Positions 58,003 through 64,000 of a DNA stretch of 64,000 nt are shown here, one piece after another. Below the pieces are notes generated by a model. That model was not told the origin of the DNA. It did no database searches and saw only the letters and a program-made list of their open reading frames with translations. Numbering within the stretch: position 1 is the first letter of the stretch; each line of letters begins with the position of its first letter. Position numbers and translations under genes: made by a program. Origin of the DNA: Panulirus ornatus (Eukaryota > Arthropoda > Malacostraca > Decapoda > Palinuridae); the NCBI RefSeq assembly GCF_036320965.1, contig NC_092230.1, positions 50,579,282 to 50,643,281 of the forward strand, written 5' to 3'.

Positions 58003-60254
58003 ATGTTGGAGTGAAAAGAGTGGTGAGAGTAAGTGAGCTTGGGAAGTAGACTTGTGTGAGGAAGTACCAGGAGAGACTGAACACAGAATGGAAAAGGTGA
58101 CAACAATGGACGTAAGGGGAGTGGGAGAGGAATGGAATGTATTTAGGGAAGCAGTGATGGCTTGCGCAAAAGATGCTTGTGGCATGAGAAGCTTGGGAGG
58201 TGGGCAGATTAGAAAGGGTAGTGAGTGGTGGGATGAAGAAGTAAGATTATTAGTGAAACAGAAGAGAGAGGCATTTGCACGATTTTTGCAGGTAAATAAT
58301 GCAAATGAGTGGGAGATGTATAAAAGAAAGAGGCAGGAGGTCAAGAGAAAGGTGCAAGAGGTGAAAAAGAGGGCAAATGAGAGTTGGGGTGAGAGAGTAT
58401 CATTAAATTTTAGGGAGAATAAAAAGCTGTTTTGGAAGGAGGTAAATAAAGTGCGTAAGACAAGGGAACAAATGGGAACTTCAGTGAAGGGGGCTAATGG
58501 GGAGGTGATAACAAGTAGTGGTGATGTGAGAAGGAGATGGAGTGAGTATTTTGAAGGTTTGTTGAATGTGTTTGATGATAGAGTGGCAGATATAGGGTGT
58601 TTTGATCGAGGTGGTGTGCAACGTGAGAGGGTTAGGGAAAATAATTTGGTAAAAAGAGAAGAGGTAGTAAAAGCTTTGTGGAAGATGAAAGCCGGCAAGG
58701 CAGCGGGTTTGGATGGTATTGAAGGGGAATTTATTAAAAAAGGGGGTGACTGTATTGTTGACTGGTTGGTAAGGTTATTTAATGTATGTATGATTCATGG
58801 TGAGGTGCCTGAGGATAGGCGGAATGCTTGCATAGTGCCATTGTACAATGGCAAAGGGGATAAGAGTGAGTGCTCAAATTACAGAGGAATAAGTTTGTTG
58901 AGTATTCCTGGGAAATTAATGGGAGGGTATTGATTGAGAGGGTGACGGCATGTACAAAGCATGAGATTGGGGAAGTGCAGTGTGGTTTCAGAAATGGTAG
59001 AGGATGTGTGGATCAGGTGTTTGCTTTGAAGAATGTATGTGAGAAATACTTAGAAAAGCAAATGGACTTGTATGTAGCATTGATGGATCTGGAGAAGTTG
59101 ATAGAGATGCTCTGTGGAAGGTATTAAGAAGATATGGTGTGGGAGACAAGTTGTTAAAAGCAGTGAAAAGTTTTCATCAAGGATGTAAGGCAAATGGACG
59201 GGTAGGAAGAGAGGAAAGTGATTGGTTCTCAGTGAATGTAGGTGTGCGGCAGGGTGTGATGTCACCAAGGTTTTTTAATTTGTTTATGGATGGGGTTGTT
59301 AGGGAGGTGAATGCAAGAGTTTTGGAAAGAGGGGCAAGTATGCAGTCTGTTGGGAATGAGAGAGCTTGGGAAATGAGTCAGTTTTTGTTCGCTGATGATA
59401 CAGCGCTGGTGGCTGATTCATGAGAAACTGCGGAAGCTATTGACTGAGTTTGGTAAAGTGTGTGAAAGAAGAGAGTTGAGAGTAAATGTGAATAAGAATA
59501 AGGTTATTAGGTACAGTAGGGTTGAGGGACAAGTGAATTGGGAGGTAAGTTTGAATGGAGAAAAACTGGAGGAAGTCAAATGTTTTAGATATCTGGGAGT
59601 GGATTTAGCAGCGGATGGAAGCGGAAGTGAATCATAGGGTGGGGAGGGGGCGAAAACTCTGGGAGCGTTGAAGAATGTGTGGAAGTCGAGAACATTATCT
59701 CCGAAAGCAAAAATGGCTATGTTTGAAGGAATAGTGGTCCCAACAAAGTTGTATGCTTGTGAGGCGTGGGCTATGGATAGAGTTGTGCGCAGGAGGGTGG
59801 ATGTGTTGGAAATGAGATGTTTGAGGACAGAATTTAGTGTGAGACGGTTTGATCTAGTAAGTGATAATAGGGTAAGAGAGATGTGTGGTAATAAAAAGAG
59901 TGTGGTTGAGAGAGCAGAGGAGGGTGTTTTGAAATGGTTAGGTCACATGGAGGGAATGAGTGAGGAAAGATTGACCAAGAGAATATATGTGTCAGAGGTG
60001 GAGGGAACGAGGAGAAGTGGGAGACCAAATTGGAGGTGGAAAGATGGAGTGAAAAAGATTTTGAGTGATAGGGGACTGAACTTGCATGAGGGTGAAATGT
60101 GTGCAAGGAATAGAGTAAATTGGAACGATGTGGTATACCGGGGTCGACGTGCTCTCAATGGATTGAACCAGGGCATGTGAAGCGTCTGGGGTAAACCATG
60201 GAAAATTCTGTGGGACCTGGATGTGGAAAGGAAGCTGTGGTCTCGGTGCATTAT

Positions 60255-60255
<1 letters not shown>
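58003..60255 (+). mobile_element. RTE-A LINE, 5'-truncated, broken frames
   Basis: Starts in the endonuclease-RT linker (ATGTTGGAGTGAAAAGAGTG). It carries frames 58052-58933, 58870-59127, 59139-59423, 59395-59637 and 59668-60180 covering RT and C-terminus, and stops in the long 3' UTR at a TA run. At the linker codon that is TGA in sister copies this one reads CGA. Motif A is damaged (MDLEKLIEM after a deletion), and small deletions break the palm. Confidence 0.88.
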
Positions 60256-60308
<53 letters not shown>

Positions 60309-60319
60309 TATATTTTTTT
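60256..60319. repeat. (TA)n run between RTE-A copies
   Basis: The TA run and short T-rich part separate the plus copy at left from the minus copy at right. Confidence 0.95.
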
Positions 60320-60506
60320 ATTATACTTTGTCGCTGTCTCCCGCGTTTGCGAGGTAGCGCAAGGAAACAGACGAAAGAAATGGCCCAACCCCTCCCATAC
60401 ACATGTATATACATACGTCCACACACTCAAATATACATACCTACACACCTTTCCATGGTTTACCCCAGACGCTTCACATGCCTTGATTCAATCCACTGAC
60501 AGCACG

Positions 60507-62396
60507 TCAACCCCGGTATACCACATCGCTCCAATTCACTCTATTCCTTGCCCTCCTTTCACCCTCCTGCATGTTCAGGGCCCGATCACACAAAATCTTT
60601 TTCACTCCATCTTTCCACCTCCAATTTGGTCTCCCTCTTCTCCTCGTTCCCTCCACCTCCGACACATATATCCTCTTGGTCAATCTTTCCTCACTCATTC
60701 TCTCCATGTGCCCAAACCACTTCAAAACACCCTCTTCTGCTCTCTCAACCACGCTCTTTTTATTTCCACACATCTCTCTTACCCTTACGTTACTCACTCG
60801 ATCAAACCACCTCACACCACACATTGTCCTCAAACATCTCATTTCCAGCACATCCATCCTCCTGCGCACAACTCTATCCATAGCCCACGCCTCGCAACCA
60901 TACAACATTGTTGGAACCACTATTCCTTCAAACATACCCATTTTTGCTTTCCGAGATAATGTTCTCGACTTCCACACATTCTTCAAGGCCCCCAGAATTT
61001 TCGCCCCCTCCCCCACCCTATGATCCACTTCCGCTTCCATGGTTCCATCCACTGCCAGATCCACTCCCAGATATCTAAAACACTTCACTTCCTCCAGTTT
61101 TTCTCCATTCAAACTCACCTCCCAATTGACTTGACCCTCAACCCTACTGTACCTAATAACCTTGCTCTTATTCACATTTACTCTTAACTTTCTTCTTCCA
61201 CACACTTTACCAAACTCAGTCACCAGCTTCTGCAATTTCTCACATGAATCAGCCACCAGCGCTGTATCATCAGCGAACAACAACTGACTCACTTCCCAAG
61301 CTCTCTCATCCCCAACAGACTTCTTACTTGCCCCTCTTTCCAGGACTCTTGCATTTACCTCTCTAACAACCCCATCCATAAACAAATTAAACAACCATGG
61401 AGACATCACACACCCCTGCCGCAAACCTACATTCACTAAGAACCAATCACTTTCCTCTCTTCCTACACGTACACATGCCTTACATCCTCGATAAAAACTT
61501 TTCACTGCTTCTAACAACTTTCCTCCCACACCATATATTCTTAATACCTTCCACAGAGCATCTCTATCAACTCTATCATATGCCTTCTCCAGATCCATAA
61601 ATGCTACATACAAATCCATTTGCTTTTCTAAGTATTTCTCACATGCATTCTTCAAAGCAAACACCTGATCCACACATCCTCTACCACTTCTGAAACCACA
61701 CTGCTCTTCCCCAATCTGATGCTCTGTACATGCCTTCACCCTCTCAATCAATATCCTCCCATATAATTTACCAGGAATACTCAACAAACTTATACCTCTG
61801 TAATTTGAGCACTCACTCTTATCCCCTTTGCCTTTGTACAATGGCACTATGCACGCATTCCGCCAATCCTCAGGCACCTCACCATGAGTCATACATACAT
61901 TAAATAACCTTACCAACCAGTCAACAATACAGTCACCCCCTTTTTTAATAAATTCCACTGCAATACCATCCAAACCTGCTGCCTTGCCGGCTTTCATCTT
62001 CCGCAAAGCTTTCACTACCTCTTCTCTGTTTACCAAATCATTTTCCCTAACCCTCTCACTTTGCACACCACCTCGACCAAAACACCCTATATCTGCCACT
62101 CTATCATCAAACACATTCAACAAACCTTCAAAATACTCACTCCATCTCCTTCTCACATCACCACTACTTGTTATCACCTCCCCATTTGCGCCCTTCACTG
62201 AAGTTCCCATTTGCTCCCTTGTCTTACGCACTTTATTTACCTCCTTCCAGAACATCTTTTTATTCTCCCTAAAATTTAATGATACTCTCTCACCCCAACT
62301 CTCATTTGCCCTTTTTTTCACCTCTTGCACCTTTCCCTTGACCTCCTGTCTCTTTCTTTTATACATCTCCCACTCAATTGCATTTTCTCCCTGCAA
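60507..62396 (-). pseudogene. RTE-A reverse transcriptase, longest open frame (629 codons)
   Basis: This is the best single view of the family's RT protein. In order: linker (KRKRQEVKGKVQEVKKRANE), [91 protein letters not shown] (A), GLRQGCVMSPWLFN (B), FADDTALVAD (C), [44 protein letters not shown], and the end WSDVVYRG. No internal stop or frameshift. It lacks only the N-terminal endonuclease, which lies upstream behind two stop codons. The polymerase core looks intact. Confidence 0.9.
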
Positions 62397-62468
62397 AAAT
62401 CATCCAAATGCCTCTCTCTTCTCTTTCACTAATACTCTTACTTCTTCATCCCACCACTCACTACCCTT

Positions 62469-63159
62469 TCAAATCAACCCACCTCCCACTCTTCTCATGC
62501 CACAAGCATCTTTTGCGCAATCCATCACTGATTCCCTAAATACATCCCATTCCTCCCCCACTCCCCTTACTTCCATTGTTATCACCTTTTTCCATTCTGT
62601 ACTCAGTCTCTCCTGGTACTTCCTCACACAGGTCTCCTTCCCAAGCTCACTTACTCTCACCACCCTCTTCACCCCAACATTCACTCTTCTTTTCTGAAAA
62701 CCCATACAAATCTTCACCTTAGCCTCCACAAAATAATGATCAGACATCCCTCCAGTAGCACCTCTCAGCACATTAACATCCAAAAGTCTCTCTTTCGCAC
62801 GCCTGTCAATTAACACGTAATCCAATAACGCTCTCTGGCCATCTCGCCCACTTACATAAGTATACTTATGTATATCTCGCTTTTTAAACCAGGTATTCCC
62901 AATCATCAGTCCTTTTTCAGCACATAAATCTACAAGCTCTTCACCATTTCCATTTACAACACTGAACACCCCATGTATACCAATTATTCCCTCAACTGCC
63001 ACATTACTCACCTTTGCATTCAAATCACCCATCACTATAACCCGGTCTCGTGCATCAAAACCACTAACACACTCATTCAGCTGCTCCCAAAACACTTGCC
63101 TCTCATGATCTTTCTTCTCATGCCCAGGTGCATATGCACCAATAATCACCCACCTCTCT

Positions 63160-63162
<3 letters not shown>
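62469..63162 (-). pseudogene. RTE-A endonuclease, C-terminal two-thirds
   Basis: Frame with GERWVIIGAYAPGHEKKD, VMGDLNAKVSN, RALLDYVLIDRR and GGMSDHYFVE, ending at TGA (Arg codon changed) in GGLI. The ~50 codons listed before GERW in the same frame are read-through from the neighbouring LINE tail and the AT run and are not part of the protein. Confidence 0.85.
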
Positions 63163-63220
<58 letters not shown>

Positions 63221-63224
63221 TTTT
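63163..63224. repeat. (TA)n then T-run at LINE junction
   Basis: The TA run (63163-63201) and T(23) mark the join between an internally broken copy and the tail of the next copy. Confidence 0.95.
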
Positions 63225-64000
63225 TGCTTTGTCGCTGTCTCCCTCGTTTGCAAGGTAGCGCAAGGAAACAGACGAAAGAAATGGCCCAACCCACCCCCAT
63301 ACACATGTATATGCATAAGTCCACACACGCAAATATACATACCTACACAGCTTTCCATGGTTTACCCCAGACGCTTCACATGCCCTGATTCAATCCACTG
63401 ACAGCAAGTCAACCCCGGTATACCACATCGCTCCAATTCACTCTATTCCTTGCCCTCCTTTCACCCTCCTGCATGTTCAGGCCCCGATCACACAAAATCT
63501 TTTTCACTCCATCTTTCCACCTCCAATTTGGTCTCCCTCTTCTCCTCGTTCCCTCCACCTCCGACACATATATCCTCTTGGTCAATCTTTCCTCACTCAT
63601 TCTCTCCATGTGCCCAAACCATTTCAAAACACCCTCTTCTGCTCTCTCAACCACGCTCTTTTTATTTCCACACATCTCTCTTACCCTTACGTTACTTACT
63701 CGATCAAACCACCTCACACCACACATTGTCCTCAAACATCTCATTTCCAGCACATCCATCCTCCTGCGCACAACTCTATCCATAGCCCACGCCTCGCAAC
63801 CATACAACATTGTTGGAACCACTATTCCTTCAAACATACTCATTTTTGCTTTCCGAGATAATGTTCTCGACTTCCACACATTCTTCAAGGCTCCCAGAAT
63901 TTTCGCCCCCTCCCCCATCCTATGATCCACTTCCGCTTCCATGGTTCCATCCGCTGCCAGATCCACTCCCAAATATCTAAAACACTTTACTTCCTCCAGT
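63225..64000 (-). mobile_element. RTE-A LINE, 3' end, cut by window end
   Basis: Short 3' UTR and an open C-terminal frame (63409 to beyond 63972) with [19 protein letters not shown] and RRGRPNWRWKDGVKK. No lesion in the visible part. The RT palm lies outside the window. Confidence 0.88.

Larger units (their letters stand above)
60320..63162 (-). mobile_element. RTE-A LINE, least damaged copy, 5' end cut at an AT run
   Basis: Short 3' UTR (60320-60500), RT frame (60507-62396) and endonuclease (62469 to about 63162). The copy is cut in the endonuclease (GERWVIIGAYAP) by an AT run. Two point changes separate endonuclease and RT: Arg to TGA at the GGLIRKG codons near 62469, and TGA at 62400-62402. 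It shares distinctive residues with 42791-46017 (MRRVGGGLI, KICMGFQKRRVNVG), so the two are close siblings. Confidence 0.92.

Noticed and set aside
63473..63925. A 150-codon antisense frame (MFRPRSHKIFF...) recurring in at least seven RTE-A copies
   Set aside because: It is the complement of the conserved C-terminal coding region. Its conservation follows from the sense protein, and it has no independent start context or known domain.

Overview
This is a eukaryotic, intron-rich, retrotransposon-dense window. It most likely comes from an arthropod, and a decapod crustacean is my best guess. That guess rests on the style of the LINE, its long AT and GT dinucleotide runs and the gene structure; there is no diagnostic marker. 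There are no bacterial operons, rRNA, tRNA or CRISPR arrays that I can see.

Host genes. Two exons of one gene are clear on the minus strand. A CAP-Gly exon (40853-40974) and a terminal exon (14733-14847) join in phase and encode the C-terminal half of tubulin-folding cofactor B (TBCB), ending in a D-E-M tail. The intron between them is 26,005 bp, and by my boundaries about 85% of it is retroelement sequence. A weaker candidate exon of an unidentified gene lies at 7478-7592 (minus).

Mobile elements. Most of the window is made of copies of one LINE family, called RTE-A here. It has an EEP endonuclease, a reverse transcriptase and a conserved C-terminal domain, and is RTE-like by my reading. 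It is present as about 20 full-length, 5'-truncated, 3'-end-only and nested copies on both strands, none with an intact ORF. The longest uninterrupted reverse transcriptase is at 60507-62396 (minus). Older relatives (47765-50230, 31310-34670, 39126-40010), a second RTE-like family (4985-6540, 23653-25190, 55020-55310) and Jockey-like remnants (46130-47745, 51030-51590) lie between them. A short non-autonomous element (17371, 29990, 30957) shares both its 5' and 3' ends with RTE-A. A decayed R2-like element (34959-38742, minus) sits between two direct copies of a ~260 bp dispersed repeat.

Repeats. There are a 2.5 kb minisatellite of 24 bp units with a 288 bp higher-order period (51611-54093), a 28 bp minisatellite (8098-8606), a 53 bp minisatellite (14180-14560), a GT run (4135-4201) and many AT runs. 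The AT runs sit at LINE tails and also at internal LINE breakpoints, and several form inverted 3'-tail palindromes.

Layout: 1-4134 RTE-A; 4135-7030 old LINEs; 7030-11268 non-repetitive with the exon candidate; 11278-13372 RTE-A with a target-site duplication; 13382-14847 TBCB 3' end; 14848-40852 TBCB intron; 40853-40974 TBCB CAP-Gly exon; 40975-64000 further TBCB intron or upstream sequence with nested LINEs and the large minisatellite. The 5' exons of TBCB were not found and may lie beyond 64000.
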